Part shown: one piece after another, positions 11,166 to 24,249 of the stretch
Layout of the letters: each line of letters opens with the position of its first letter
Position numbering within the stretch: the stretch's first letter is position 1
Assembly (NCBI GenBank): GCA_018340805.1
Contig: JACMZG010001870.1
Coordinates: 16,320,532-16,384,531 of the forward strand
Direction of reading: 5' to 3'
From: Microvelia longipes
Taxonomy: Eukaryota; Arthropoda; Insecta; Hemiptera; Veliidae
Length of the DNA stretch: 64,000 nt
Notes under the pieces: generated by a model
Told to the model about the DNA's origin: nothing
Databases searched by the model: none
The model's input: only the letters and a program-made list of their open reading frames with translations
Program-made: the position numbers and the translations under genes

Positions 11166-11364
11166 AGTGTTGTAATTATGTGTGTAACGTAATTATATAA
11201 ATATAATATAATTAAGGTTATTTTATAAAAGATAACATTGATGTAAATGTATAAAAAGAAGATTTTATTTCTGGCAAATTAAAAATTAGTGTAAGAATTG
11301 ACTGTTAGGTGCTTTTAATAATTATAATACTATCTGCCAAATATCGAGATAGTACTAAAATTCC

Positions 11365-11430
11365 CTATCCTATTTCTTAAACAAGAGGCCTTCAGTCTCT
11401 CAGCCACTCCGCGGGGCTGCGAATTTTTAA
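11365..11430 (-). other. Possible tRNA-derived fragment
   Basis: Minus strand reads GCGGAGTGGCTGAGAGACTG then AAGGCCTCTTG, resembling the A-box/D-arm of a class II (Ser/Leu-type) tRNA. No matching B-box or acceptor stem follows, so it is at most a SINE head or tRNA relic. Confidence 0.25.
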
Positions 11431-11469
11431 GCTTTTTAGTCAAAAACCATGATTTCTTTACATTATGCC

Positions 11470-11670
11470 ATTGAATAAAACTGGAACTATGCTGATAATG
11501 AAATGTAACTTCGTACATTTTTGACCATACATAATACTACATGTGTATAATATTGAGCCAGATCTTAACACTTAATGAAGATTTGAGATTTTTTGAAATG
11601 TTTACAGGGTCATTATTGAGGGTCGTTAATGACGTCACAAATATTTTACAAACAATAAGGTTCTGAACAT
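11470..11670 (+). repeat. Upstream part of tail-family repeat
   Basis: GAACTATGCTGATAATGA, ACATTTTTGACC, GGTCATTATTGAGGGTCGTTAATGACGTCA-type wording (in shorter pieces) matches 47110-47260. It lies downstream of the family's tail words at 10990, so the two pieces are rearranged or from separate insertions. Confidence 0.5.
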
Positions 11671-11776
11671 TAGCATGATTGATTTTTACACTAAGTTTCA
11701 GTTCGATCCAAAAAAGCGTTCAAATGTTATCGTGTCCCATAACAAAAGTTTTGTACATACTCACACTTCACACACG

Positions 11777-11777
11777 C

Positions 11778-11812
<35 letters not shown>

Positions 11813-11826
11813 ATATATATATATAT
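11777..11826. repeat. (TA)n microsatellite
   Basis: Interrupted TA run preceded by a short CACA segment. Confidence 0.9.
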
Positions 11827-12394
11827 TAATAAATTCTTGATCAGTGAGTCCCCCCTTCTTAAAAATCAACCCCAACACTAACCTCCTTATAAGCTCACTT
11901 TTCCTTGGAAATTTCGCTAAAAGCATAACTTAAATTTTTCTAAGTAAGTAACAAGAAACTATTCAAAGTATTGAAAAACACTTTTCGTTCCCATGGAATT
12001 TTAGGTACAGGTTTGCCTTTTTTGCTGAGAATGACTGGACTCATTAACTAGCGTATTACGGAGAACAAGATTGGTGAAATACGTTTCTTGTGACCCGCAA
12101 TCTTGTAATCATATCGGTTTACGAACTTTCATGAACAATTGAGTTTTACATTTTTTTTATTTATATCATTAGCTTATCGCATCTTCTTTTTCGTCATTGT
12201 TTCATTCTTTATTTACTGTCCATTTAAATCCCGCTATTTCTTTAAAATGTCTATGAAATAGGTATGTGCCCTGAAGGTATATAGATTTTTTATTCACAAA
12301 ATACGTATGGATATTTAAAAAGTTCGTGACTGTTGATGAGTCGCTTGGATAAAGGATGCAATACCTGCCCTTTAACAATGAGGTTTCTAAAGTA

Positions 12395-12577
12395 TACCGC
12401 ATTTATCTAGCATACCATAGCTTTAAAACTATAAAATTAGTTTTGTTTTTGGTACTTTGAATACTGAGCTAAATGCTTGATTATAGAATAATCAAGCATT
12501 TAGCTCAGTATTCAAAGTAGCAAAAAGAAAACTAATTTTATAGTTATAAAGCTATGGTATGCTAGATAAATGCGGTA
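12395..12577. repeat. Near-perfect 89-bp-arm palindrome
   Basis: Arms 12395-12483 and 12489-12577 are separated by only TAGAA. By eye I count three mismatches in 89 positions. The outer ends are TACCGCATTTATC / GATAAATGCGGTA. Such close arms indicate recent formation or gene-conversion upkeep. No coding signal. Confidence 0.93.
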
Positions 12578-12640
12578 GATCCTAGAAGGGTCTGTTTTTA
12601 AAACTGCTGGAATCTCAAGGCGGTTATAAATATATAAAAT

Positions 12641-12806
12641 ACGACACACTGTTAAAATCAGTTGACAGGGTGGAGAAATAGTGTTGAGGAACCAATAAGG
12701 TTGGCCTGATTTGAAATTGAGGGGGTGGTTTAACATCGAGGAATAACCTCATTGGCTCCCTCACATTATTTTTCCACGCTGTCAACTGATTTTAGCCGTG
12801 TGTTGT
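12641..12806. repeat. Inverted repeat, ~62-bp arms
   Basis: Left arm 12641-12702 (ACGACACACTGTTAAAATCA start) pairs with 12745-12806, with ~11 differences by eye, around a 42-bp centre. It lies 63 bp from the palindrome at 12395. MITE-like in size, but I found no target duplication. Confidence 0.82.
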
Positions 12807-12958
12807 ACTGTAGGAATAATCAATTTGGTGGAAATTATGTGTAAGATTGGTTTTTCAGCTCTTATTGGAATTTTATGAATTCTTACAGAAATCCGTTTTA
12901 TTATTTTACGAAAGTCGTTGCGTCGGACAATTTTTGGCTCATTGTTGGAAACTAATAA

Positions 12959-13480
12959 AGCCAACTTGAAAAATTTTCACTCTACTATGTAGGTAACGGC
13001 CCTTCTGTCTCTTACCTGCATAATAGTGCAAAAAAATGCTGCAGACAAGCAAAAATGTTCATTACTAGGCCAATCGCAAAAAATACAAATTTTCTAATTA
13101 ACCTCAGCAAGCCTTGCCTTAGGAACCTAGTTAGTGTTCTGACCGGTCACTGTAGATTAAATAAACATCTTAATACTTTAGGCATAATCTCAGAGGCTAA
13201 CTGCCCCATGTGTGGGCATTATGAGGAGACAGCCTTTCACCTGCTGGCAGAGTGTGAGGCCTATACATCTCTTCGTACCTGCATATTTGGCGTAGGCCTC
13301 TTGTATGAAGAGGAGCTTTCTTCTCTTAGTTGGAGAGATATCTTACAATATATCAACCTTTCCAAGAGATTCTTGGTAGAGGTGGTGTAGGCTTAGGAAT
13401 CGGGGCTGGCAAGAAAGGCCCAACAACGTGGCCTATTTGCCTGGCTTTGCCTCCCCCCCATTACTACTACTACTACTAGT
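12959..13480 (+). mobile_element. 5'-truncated jockey-like non-LTR retrotransposon end
   Basis: Only the C-terminal end of the second open frame and a short 3' end remain. The frame is open from 12959 and closes at TAG 13388-13390. It contains LTGHCRLNKHLNTLGI followed by a C-x2-C-x8-H-x4-C cluster (CPMCGHYEE...HLLAEC), as found at the C-terminus of jockey/I-group elements downstream of their RNase H or reverse transcriptase. The 3' end is GC-richer, then an (ACT)n run at 13461-13479 as tail. 5' truncation is typical of target-primed insertion. Not active. Confidence 0.85.
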
Positions 13481-13706
13481 TCAAAAAGCTTGGCTGAAAC
13501 TCCTACATAAGCGCCCTTTTGGAAATAAAAGCTGTCTGCTTTGCACTCCCAAGTCGTAAGTTCATTCCGAACTACCATTGTTTTGACCAAAAAAGAAATA
13601 ATATAAAAATTTATTTATTTTAAACAAGCATGTTACTTAATATGTTTTTTTAACTGCCATAGGAATTCGTTGTTTATGAACCACTAGAAAGTTAGTGTTA
13701 TTAGCG

Positions 13707-14001
13707 TTTCTTTCAAACAAATAACATATTAGGTAAGCTGTTAGCTAAACGTGATTTAAGCTTTAAAGAAGATATTCGCTACCCTGATCTCTACGACTTA
13801 GCTTTCACTCCTCATCTAAGTCTGTACCCTGTACCTCGAGTACATGGTATTTCTAGAATCCGTAGCTACCGTGTGACACAAACACTTTGGAAAAAATTTG
13901 ACCTAGATTATGATGATCACCTCCTCCTACTCCTTTTAAGGACTCTAGTAAACACGCACACCCCGCCTTCACTCCGCGTTCTCACAATTTTAAACAATTA
14001 A
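13707..14001 (+). other. Unassigned open segment, ~97 codons
   Basis: An open frame without ATG runs from about 13707 to TAA at ~13999-14001. From 13760 it has clearly coding-like wording: SFKEDIRYPDLYDLAFTPHL, then SLYPVPRVHGISRIRSYRVT, then QTLWKKFDLDYDDHLL and LRTLVNTHTPP. GC content is higher than in both flanks. A TTAG at ~13733 or TTTAAG at ~13760 could be an acceptor. I recognise no family; it may be a last exon of an unseen gene or a processed/transposon remnant. Confidence 0.4.
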
Positions 14002-14004
14002 ATC

Positions 14005-15630
14005 TTTTAAAAATGTATTTTTAATTATTTGAACTTTGGATAACAATCAAGAAAACACCGATGATCATATTTACTGAGTTCATACCTTTTGAATACACGT
14101 TTGTTATTTCGTATTTTCATCTAAGAGAACTAACAGCATGGGAACAGAGACGCAGTAAGCAATTTGGATCTTTTAATTTACTGTGGTTAAAATTGTAGGG
14201 TATCCTAATGCCATTACATTCTAATAATAATAATAATTTTAGGGTAGCATTATAACAAAAATATGCTCTTAGAAGATTTGCTATTAGACAAACCTTTATA
14301 AACCGCTACTCTCATAGAAATAGGTGTCTCATTAACAAATAATTTAGTACGAACAGAAAATAATAATCAAAAGAAATATTTACGTTTGGCCACGGAAGTT
14401 GAAAATATGTGGACTTATATTTTATTAATCAGAAATGGAATATATATATTCTTAGAGAAAAAATTAGCATTATCGAATGTGAATCACCAAATAGTTTATT
14501 CTCTTGATACAAATTTTACAATTAAAGAAATAACAGTTAAAAAACTTTATTTTATTTATTATAAATATATTTGTCAATTAAACTAATAAATCCAATAACC
14601 TAGTATGAAAGCATTAAAAAGAACTATTTTTTATTTTTATAAATAATGTATTTTAATTTTATTTTTTAAATATAATTAAACAGAAAATTCCAACCAAGGA
14701 CTAGATTTCACTTGATATTACAGCATTTTTGTTATCAAGCGTACAAAAACTTTGTGTAAATAGCATCATAAGTCTTTATTTTAAGCTTAAAAAGACTATT
14801 TCAAGTTTCCTTATATTTGTAAAGTTTGTAACATTTCATAAAATTACTTTGAAAAAAATCCCATTAACACTTATGCTTTATGTTTTAAAGTGTTTGTTTA
14901 CATAACTGGCTTTCTATACTACCATATATGATTTAAAAAATAAAGTTTGAATTAAAACTATGACGGCTTTTATTAGAGTGGTTGAAGCCATTTTTTGTCT
15001 CAAGTCAGAGTTTGCGAAATATTCCTATTCTACTGGTTAGGGTTAAGGTTTACTACTTGAAACAAAAAGAAGTTTAGAATTGTATTAACAGAAAGTTCTA
15101 CTTTTTCTCATTTATACGGTAGGTATTATTGTGTTTACAAAATCATTAGTTCATTTTTTATCGAATGATTTGTATGCATTTTTAAAAAAAAATGTAAAAT
15201 AACCTAATTGAGTTGAAGTATATCGCTTCGTGTAATAAATAGGTATACTAAATTTCTATTCTATACGACTAGTATATTTACGCTTTTTCTTAGATTATAA
15301 AAGTTAAACAGCATCGAGTTTTATAATGAAAGTTTTGTATAATTGCTCTTAATTTCGTAATCTTTCACTTAAAAGGTTCGGATTTGGTACTTCGAATAAT
15401 TAAAGCTTTTCGGAATTAAGAAATATTCTTCTTTGTTTTCTTAAACCATTAAAATAAAATAATTATTACCGAACTTATAACGAAAGTTATGCAATACATT
15501 CCTCAAAAAGTATTAATATCAGTACATATAATACATAATATATTGATATTTAATCAGTACATAGTCTGGTTAAATATAATATAGTAAGTATAGTAATATA
15601 GTATACTAGTACATAGTCCTTGTCCATTAT
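14005..15630. other. AT-rich region, no gene seen
   Basis: Contains a short (TAA)n at 14221-14236. No coding signal. Confidence 0.55.
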
Positions 15631-15633
15631 ACT

Positions 15634-15686
15634 AATTATTGATAATATTTAGTCCAGCATTCCTGGACTAAATATTATCAATAATT
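15634..15686. repeat. Perfect 24-bp-arm hairpin
   Basis: AATTATTGATAATATTTAG plus TCCAG, loop CATTC, then the exact inverse. In RNA or single strand this gives a stable cruciform or stem. Confidence 0.93.
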
Positions 15687-15970
15687 TGAAATTAGAGTTC
15701 ACAATAAAGTTTTTAATTTTTAAAAAGTTTAATTATTACTTATTTATAACTTGTTCAGAAACGCTGACAGGTTATTACCGGTAGATTCTTCTCGGTTTTA
15801 TTTAGGTTAATATTTATAAGACTTGATAACCGCAGGTTATATCAATTTATATGCTTTTAAAATATCTCGGTTTTTTTGTGATAGAAAATCATATACAAGA
15901 ATTAAAGCATATTTTTAACTTCACTACCTATTTTACCTTTAGAAATTCGCTAAAACTTTTAGAATTCATA

Positions 15971-16083
15971 TAATGGTTTTAGGTCACTAAATATGATGGT
16001 TTTTAGGTCATTTAACATGATGATTTCAGATCACTAAATATGATGGTTTTAGGTCATTTAATGTAATGATTTTAGGTAATTTT
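15971..16083. repeat. ~27-bp tandem repeat, four to five units
   Basis: Units of the form ATGATGGTTTTAGGTCATTTA, diverged from one another. Confidence 0.85.
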
Positions 16084-16138
16084 ATATAACTATCTCAGGT
16101 TAAACTGTTAAAAGTTTTATAGAGAGGGGGGAGTAGTT

Positions 16139-16164
16139 TGGACGAGTATTGTAATACTCGTCCA
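16139..16164. repeat. Perfect 12-bp-arm hairpin
   Basis: TGGACGAGTATT, GT, AATACTCGTCCA. Confidence 0.9.
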
Positions 16165-16169
16165 TATAA

Positions 16170-18595
16170 TATATATATATAATTATATGCATTAATAATG
16201 AATATAATACATTTCAACTATTCTCCACGCATTCTTTAATATTAATCAATATTATAATAAACACAAGCACTCAGTGTAGTAAAATGAAAAAAAATATTAG
16301 AAAGATATATTAGTCACATCGATATTTTTAAGAATCTCGAAAAACCTGAAAACAATAATTCTTTTATCGTAATACAGAAAAAATGAAAAGAGAAATAAAA
16401 AATAATGATTAAAGGTTGTAGGTTGATTAAATTAAAGAGAAAGAAGTGACGTCACAAGGCGTAACACCAGTGGACCTTTCAGGATGTTTTTAAAGCGGAT
16501 TCTTATAAAAGCAAGGTCGGTGTTATGAACATTAAAAAACAAGATGGACGGTATATTTAAAAGATAAGGATAGAAAACTTAAGGAAGTTTAAAAAATACT
16601 TTACTCAATCCTACTCAATTACTTTTTGTGGATAACAAAAAAAAGTCCTTGGGTTGAACAAACGTTTATAATTTTATATCAACGAAGATTAGGGTTTTAG
16701 ATACTATTTTATTCTTATTTATACTTGCTTCCCTGTATCTTTAAAGGAGGGGAAGTACTGCTTTGGCAAAAATCGTAACAACCATGTTTTCACAAAATTT
16801 AGACGTTTCAGTCCCTGCAGATTTAAAATTTGAAAATATTAATGTCTGTATATACCTCTGTTTAAAGTAGTGTATAGATGTACATAGTGTATAGGTAGGT
16901 GTAAGCACATCCATAGATGTGCGTCATTTCAAACTTTTTAAAAATTTAAAAACGTTTCGAAAACAAAGTTGTTTGATAAAAAGTGTTTCTAATGATTTTT
17001 GAAGTTTTCTGATTGCTATAAGGCCTCATTCACATCTGTACCTAGCATATTTAATTTTTTTTAAAGTTAAGTGTTGTTATTTTAAATATTTTTTTCTTTA
17101 CTTAAGGTAAAATTAATTTAATTAATTTTTTAACATCCTGCTGATACTTCTGTATACAAAGGAGAGCCTTTCCTTATTAAAGGGGGTATTGAAAGTTATT
17201 GTAATTTGTTAATTAAGTATTTATATAATACTATTCTATTTGAGTTTATTTTAGTCATGAAAATTTTCAGTTTAGTTAATAAAGATAATATTTAATAGTT
17301 CATTGCCATACATGCTGGTCTAAAGCTGTTCTATGCCACAGTTTCCCAAGCCTTTCGTTAACTCATCTCGATTGGGATCCAATCAAGGACTTTTTGGGCC
17401 CATCTTTCTGAATCCATCCTTATGACAGCCCAGCTCATTTCCATTTTAGTTTATGAGTCTATTTCATTAAGTTTTAAAAATTTTTTTTAACTAATTTTTT
17501 TGTGTTTTTTCTGATACTTAGACTGTCTGTCTTCTGTAAAGGATTGATGGATGTGTACAACTTTGCAGAGAGTTTATTTTAACTTTCTGGTACCGAATTT
17601 TTTAATATTCTTTTCAGATACCAAATTTTCTTCTATCTAATGTTACCTCATTTATTTACTTCAGAATTTTCATATTTTCAAACGAGACTTCCATTATACA
17701 TTAATATATGCTCTTTATATATTTAAGCCAAACAAGTGTATTTTTGCTATGTAAAATTATTTAACTTATAAACTGAAGAATTATAAATTCTAACTCATAA
17801 ATTGAAGCATAAAAAAATAAACTGTTCTGATTGATAGATAAAGAACAGATTATTTGTAGATCCCCATGTGAAAAGACAGGAAGTTGGAATTTGTTTAGAA
17901 TGCAAACATAGACTTTTTTTTAAGTAAAACGATCTTTTAAACCTTTCTCCAATGGATAGGCTAAATAATTACTTTTCTTTAATTGCCTATTAGTCATGAA
18001 AATAAGTCAAAATAATTTTGGAATTCTCGCCTCCTGGCGTAGTACAGAGCCAGTCTATATTAAAAAGATTAAAAATAAGTTATTAAGCCTTGGCTGCGGA
18101 AGATGTACGTTTTCTTTTAGTAAATTTTTAATTATTCCTGTTATTGCAAATAATTTAAATTTTTTAAATAATAGAAAGGCACAAGACTAGTATGTAATAA
18201 AACGAACAGAAAATTTCTTCTAATAATATTCTTAACCGCATGCCTGTCAAGAAAGGTGGAAAATTATAAAGATGAAAAGGACTTTAATAAAACAAGTCCA
18301 GGATTTAAAAAAAACAATAGTGGCGAAGAACGTTTAGCGGTTTATGCAGATAAAACAGTTGTGTGAAGTAACAGTTCGGTCCCACTGTACTTTCCTAACC
18401 TATTAACCGTTTTTATACAAAAATTATTCTGTCCAAAGATGGCCACAAGATAATGGGTGGAACAACAAAAGCAATTCTTTTTAAAATAGAATAATTATTT
18501 TTCAAACTATCCTAATGAATGTCTACTACAATGACTACACGTAAAGAGTAAAGTAAAGAAACTTAAGTAAAATATATTCAACAGTTGACTAGTTA
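16170..18595. other. AT-rich region, no gene seen
   Basis: One 64-codon frame (17996-18190) begins with ATG but has no recognisable domain. Otherwise nothing. Confidence 0.5.
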
Positions 18596-18619
18596 TAACT
18601 ATAATACTATTTTTGTGGC

Positions 18620-18740
18620 TCTAGCGAGCCACGAGGCTCTAGCGGGGTAATCCCTGCGGGAACATCCCCAGGGGGTAGTGACAACCGTTGCGGTACAAGT
18701 GTATTCTAAAGTTGGTGTAATTTTTTTTGGATAATGATCT
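18620..18740 (+). repeat. Dispersed repeat family G, copy 1 (copy 2 at 49425-49530)
   Basis: Shares in order TAGCGG/CAGCGG, GGGAACATCCC/GGGAACC, GGTAGTG.C.ACCG, GGTACAAGTGTA-type and TAAAGTTGGTG words with 49425-49530. GC-rich compared with the flanks. Class unknown. Confidence 0.65.
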
Positions 18741-18929
18741 TATTCAAACGTCTAGATGTCCTGTGGGGGTCCAATCCTTTGAACGCTTTTTCGGGTTGGA
18801 ATGGAAATTGGTACCAAAAATTAAACCACAATAATGATTCTTCAATAGTAAAATATGCTACAATCGTACTTATGTACGAAAATGCCAAAAATGTGCAAAA
18901 ATTAGAGGTAGTACTCATTCTTTTATAGA

Positions 18930-19981
18930 AATTTTTATCCTTTCCTATTATACCGTCATTGCAATTCTTATTCTTTCTTATTCTTATTTTTCTTTCCTAA
19001 TTTTTAAAATTTTATTATAATTTTTATTACATTATTATTACTATCATTAAATTAAAAGTAATATTATAACTATATTACTTTATTATCAATCAAAAGTAAG
19101 TACTATTAATTAATTTTTAGAATGATAAAAACATTGCGTAAAAATTTATAGAATGTTAGAAATATTATTAGTCATAATAGGTCTTAATAAAGTTTCTTTT
19201 TATTTCATGAACTTTTTTTCCATATTTGGTAAAACTACTTTTTAAGTCACAATTTCGTTACACACTTGGATAAAGTGTGTAAGGTTATATGACCCTACAA
19301 AGCAACAAATATTACCTAATTCTTTTTTGTAAAATTTAAAATAAATATTTAACAGTGTTAATATAAAAATCAAATTATAAAAATAAATAAATTTAACATA
19401 AAAACCAAATAAAAGAAGAATTATGGCCTATAATTTGATTTTAAAATTAAATTTGCTTACATAAATTTGGCCATATGGTCACAAATTTGACCAAACTGGA
19501 TCAAATTTCACAATTTTATAGGCTACGTAATTTCAGAAATAATCATAAATATTTTTTTAATTATTTATAATTATAATAATTGAAACAATTATACTGTCTT
19601 TGAATAAATTATAAATGATTTTACACACCTATATTTATGTTTTTATATATAAAGATAAATTAAAACCAATTATAAGTATAAAATATATATATACAAAGGT
19701 TTAGGATTTATACAACTGATGTAATGTTTATTTAACTGATAATTAGAATAAGTAAAATGATGAATTATATTATCAAGAGTATATTTATATTTAATTAAGG
19801 ATAATTATAGACGTGTTATGTTTTGTTATACTAAAGTAATTATTATTATTGTAATTTTTAGACACACATAATGTAATATATTTTGTAATATTTAAATTTA
19901 ATTTCAGTTTATGGATTTGAATTTAAAAGAAATATACCATCTTAGTAGGTGTAAAATTATTTATAACTTATAACTATAAGA

Positions 19982-20050
<69 letters not shown>

Positions 20051-20790
20051 AAGATTAAGTTATAACTCTTCTCCAAGTTTAAAGACCTGTTTTTTTAGCG
20101 CATGTCATCGTACAATGTGAATTATAAAATGTTTTTTGTTGCTTTAGGTAACCAAAAAATTTCACTGAAGCCGCCTCTCATAGATAGATGTCAAAATTAA
20201 AAGTTAAGAATACATTTGACTTGGAAAAATGCTTACTGATAAGAATCAGTGTAAGGCACAGTATTATAATGACAAACAAAAGAATTAATTAAAATTCATA
20301 TTATTAATTTTGAATTCCTAGAAAAGCTGAAAAGCTGGTACAGCTTTTTTTTATAATCGATTCAAGTCCATACGATCTAGTATTATGCGATAAGGGTGGG
20401 AGTATTATACGATAAGAATTAAAGTATTTGCTATAGAAATACGAGTACAGTTTTCTTTTTGAATTTGTTTTTAGTATGATTATTACATAGTTAATAAATT
20501 GATTTTACATATTTTAGAATTAGTTTTGGGGTAAACTGAGCATGTATAATAACTATATACACTTATTTCAAGTTTATACTTATATATGTTACAAACTTTG
20601 AAATTAAATACATACAAAACTATGAACAGTATTCGTGCATAAACCATATGTCTATATATATCATATTGTTTCTATGGCAATACGATATTGTGAGTATTAA
20701 TGTCATACGTTTTAACAAAAGGGTCCGGGAAATTTTAAAGGTCGAAGATTTCCCCTAAATTTCGATTAAGTTTTATTCAGATGTAACAAG
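18930..20790. other. AT-rich region with TA tract, no gene seen
   Basis: Contains (TA)n at 19988-20050. No coding signal. Confidence 0.55.
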
Positions 20791-20791
20791 T

Positions 20792-20815
20792 GTATATATA
20801 ATATATGTATATATT

Positions 20816-20882
<67 letters not shown>

Positions 20883-20884
20883 AT

Positions 20885-20914
<30 letters not shown>
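20792..20914. repeat. Compound (TA)n-(GA)n microsatellite
   Basis: TA to 20890, then GA to 20914. Confidence 0.96.
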
Positions 20915-20915
<1 letters not shown>

Positions 20916-23580
20916 AGCAGTGGGTAAATATAGCATTCAGAAATACCTCTTTTCCTTAATGAACCCAATCTTATCAGGAAATTTTTCCTTTGAAAATTTG
21001 ATAAAATGTGAAATTGTTATTTACAGTATTGAGTTCCTGGACTGTCACTAATTATAAGTAAGATAATGAAGACTTTAGTCCTATTTATTGAGAGCGCAAT
21101 AATTACAACTAATACAAACTTAAACAATTTAAACTGAGAAATAAAACAAAATTAAAAAACTAAGAAAAGAAATAACATGAATAAAAATTTGGAAAAATCA
21201 ACATGCATAAAATTATTTGAAGTAAAAACAAAAGTTTGAAAAACAATATGATTATAGATTCCTAGAGGTTATACATGTGTTACGAAGCCAACATAACAGC
21301 TAATAATTGATTATAGTAATATAGGAAACATATTATCATTGTCAGAACTTAGTAGTTGTTCGTATGAATATATTTCAGATCAAGTTTATAGGTTTTAGAA
21401 TGAAGAATTGGTGTGGAAGCGTTGCCCTCGGGCCGTGCTACATACCTGAAGGTTGCATTCCAGCATAGCTTCAATATTTCCTCCCCACCATATTCTTGTG
21501 GTCCTTGTTTGTCCTGTCTTTCTATTCTCGACATCATCTTCTTTTTTATTGACATTTAAGAAGTTAAATATCTTCTGTATTTTAATAACTTTTTTTTAAT
21601 TAGTTCATTGAAAATTTTATTCCCCCGTTTTGAATTGTTCGGCGTCACATAACATTTTATGTAATTATTTATGTATTTTTTTAAAGTTTTTCGCATTAAG
21701 CCGACGTGTAAACCAGAGCTTGAAGCCTGTATCTGTAAAATATTTCTTTATTAAAATGCACTGTCTGGTTGCAAATTTTTATAGGACGTTCCTTCCATTT
21801 TTTTTTTGCGCTTAGATAGAGGTATTTCTATATCGACAGAATTTATTCGAAGATGCCTTGGGGTTTTTAAATATTAGAGAAGAAGGAAGGTCTCCGAGTA
21901 ATCTCTTAGACAAGAGTGGACGATAAGCAAAATTAGTTAGACATAATCAATTGTTTTCTTATCCTCTGACAAGAAAGATCAGTTTTAATCCTAGCGGTCA
22001 CCCATTCACCTTTTTGATCACGCTCGATGTTCCTTATCAAAAGTGATCTTACAAAACCTTTGGATATAGTAGCCGTGTTAAAATTAAACTCTGTATACTT
22101 GTGTCATGATATGATAAAAAGCACTCGTGCTACATTTCAACTCAATTGGTTATTTTTCTGATATTAATAGATTTTTTTAAAAACATATGATTGTAATTAT
22201 TTAAAAAATAGAACTAATGCTGATAATGAGATAAAAATTTACACATTTGTGTCAAGTGCAAATGACAGATAATTCATTTTTCGACAAATAGTTACTCTTC
22301 GTGCTGTTTTTAAGTATTGTGAACTTTTGCTTGTTTCAAAATGAAATTTTATCTCAATAAATTTTTTTACCATGCGTGTTGAATCTAAAAACCCAAATAT
22401 GTTCATGAATTAGATTGCGCATAAGTGTAAATGACAAAAAAATCATTTTTCTCTTCATAAAAACTTTTGCTTATTTTCAAATTAAATTTTATCTCAATAA
22501 AAATTTTATACCAGGAACTCAAAACGTACACCTTTTCATTAATTAGCCAGAATAGAACTTGGTGTAATTAATTTCGATCATTAATTAATCACTTAGTGTG
22601 GATAAGTTGCGAGCTACCCCCTATCCGATTTGTGCCCTTACTATTTATTATTCAAGGAAAGGATCTTACAATTTGAAAATCATTCTGAATACAAATTAGT
22701 TTACTATATTACTTTATCTACTTATATGTTATTTCCTGATTTGCTACATTTTAGCACTTTTTAGCTCTAATTTACAATGTTTAAGTAATTAAAGCAAATA
22801 TCTCTACTTATAAACACTTTGAATAACAATAGCCTTAAGCTGGCGCCTTGGTTTCAAGTTATGGCCACTCCTTGTACTTCGATGTAAATACTTTGATTAC
22901 GAAATACAATTTTATTGAGCTTAACCTTGTCTTTCTTTGTATTAATGTACATTTTATTAAAAATAAATATCCAGTGCACTGATCACAATCTGCCTTATTG
23001 TATGTGATGGTAATTTATTTACATAAGTCGTGCCAGGTGAAAATACTAATTAAAGACAGAATTATCTCAGTAGGTTGTGCGCATATACATAACTGGGCCC
23101 GCTCAGAAAGAGCCCCAAGTATATTGGTTGTTGTTTTGAATTACTTGTTGTTTTAATAATTTTTATTGCATGTCATTTTGCCGTATAATAATAGACACCT
23201 ATAGTAAATTCTTAAAGTTGGCAGCACTGAGTATGTCAGTCAGTGCTGTTGAGTCAGTGTCCAAACAATGTCGTAACTACATGGGGAATTTGAAAAAGTT
23301 GATCCATTTAAATATAAATATTTCAATATTTAATATCATATTAATGATATAATATTAATTTTTATTAATATAATTTTACTTAATTAAAACCATATGAATC
23401 ATATGATTTTTTTTATTTTATATAAAAAATATAATTTCTATATTATACTTAAAATTAAATATCATTTAATATTCAAGGCAAAATCATACGCGCGTATGGT
23501 CATTTTAAAAGAAATAAACTCTTAAATATCATTTTCCAATTACAAAAAGCAGGTAATATGAAAATTATTTAGAGTAAAAG
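20915..23580. other. AT-rich region, no gene seen
   Basis: Short frames only; a relic of the tail family (AACTAATGCTGATAATGAGA) is visible near 22210. Confidence 0.5.
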
Positions 23581-23589
23581 ATAGGATGT

Positions 23590-23650
23590 TTCAATAATCT
23601 ACTCAATAGGCAACTCAATAATCTACTCAATAGGCAACTCAATAATCTTC
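23590..23650. repeat. 24-bp tandem repeat, ~2.5 units
   Basis: Exact repetition of TCAATAATCTACTCAATAGG CAAC. Confidence 0.95.
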
Positions 23651-24176
23651 TGGATACCTTTGAAGAGCTGTCAATCTCAATGAAATGTGATGTACCGTCA
23701 TGAAGGTCACTTCGAGGGCCTGCTAACTAGTTATAAGGTTGGGTTAATGATGTCATAAAGTTTCCACAAACATTATAGGATTCGCCATCTCTCTAATATG
23801 TTGCCATAATATTAGGGTTGTCAGGCATCCCAATTTTGGCGGGACATTCCCCATATTGACATATTTGTCCGGCTCAAATTCGAAATCCCGTCGATACAAA
23901 AAAAAAATCCTAATTTTATCTATTTTTAATTAATTTTTCACAAAAAAACGTGCAAACATTTTTCGTTTGTTGAATTATAATGTTCAAAAACAGTTATTCT
24001 AAAGGAAGGAATTTATAGTTTCAAAAACCAAATATACTTTCAATAATTTAAAATTATTTTAATTTATGTTAGGTTTGTCAACAAGCTTCTTGTCGTAGTT
24101 TAGAGTCAAAATTTGTATATGCAACATGACTGTAAGTGATATTTATTGTTTTAACAATATATTATTTCTTCTTTTT

Positions 24177-24246
24177 TGCTCATTAATAAAAACTTATTAA
24201 TGAGCAAAGAATTTGTATACTCCTATGTATAAACATACATAGGAGT
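24177..24246. repeat. Two adjacent perfect hairpins
   Basis: 24177-24206: TGCTCATTAATAA / TTATTAATGAGCA. 24219-24246: ACTCCTATGTAT / ATACATAGGAGT. They are separated by 12 bp. Confidence 0.92.
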
Positions 24247-24249
24247 AAA

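Noticed and set aside
13393..13590. 65-codon minus frame with Val run
   Set aside because: Reverse strand of the LINE 3' end and its (ACT)n tail.
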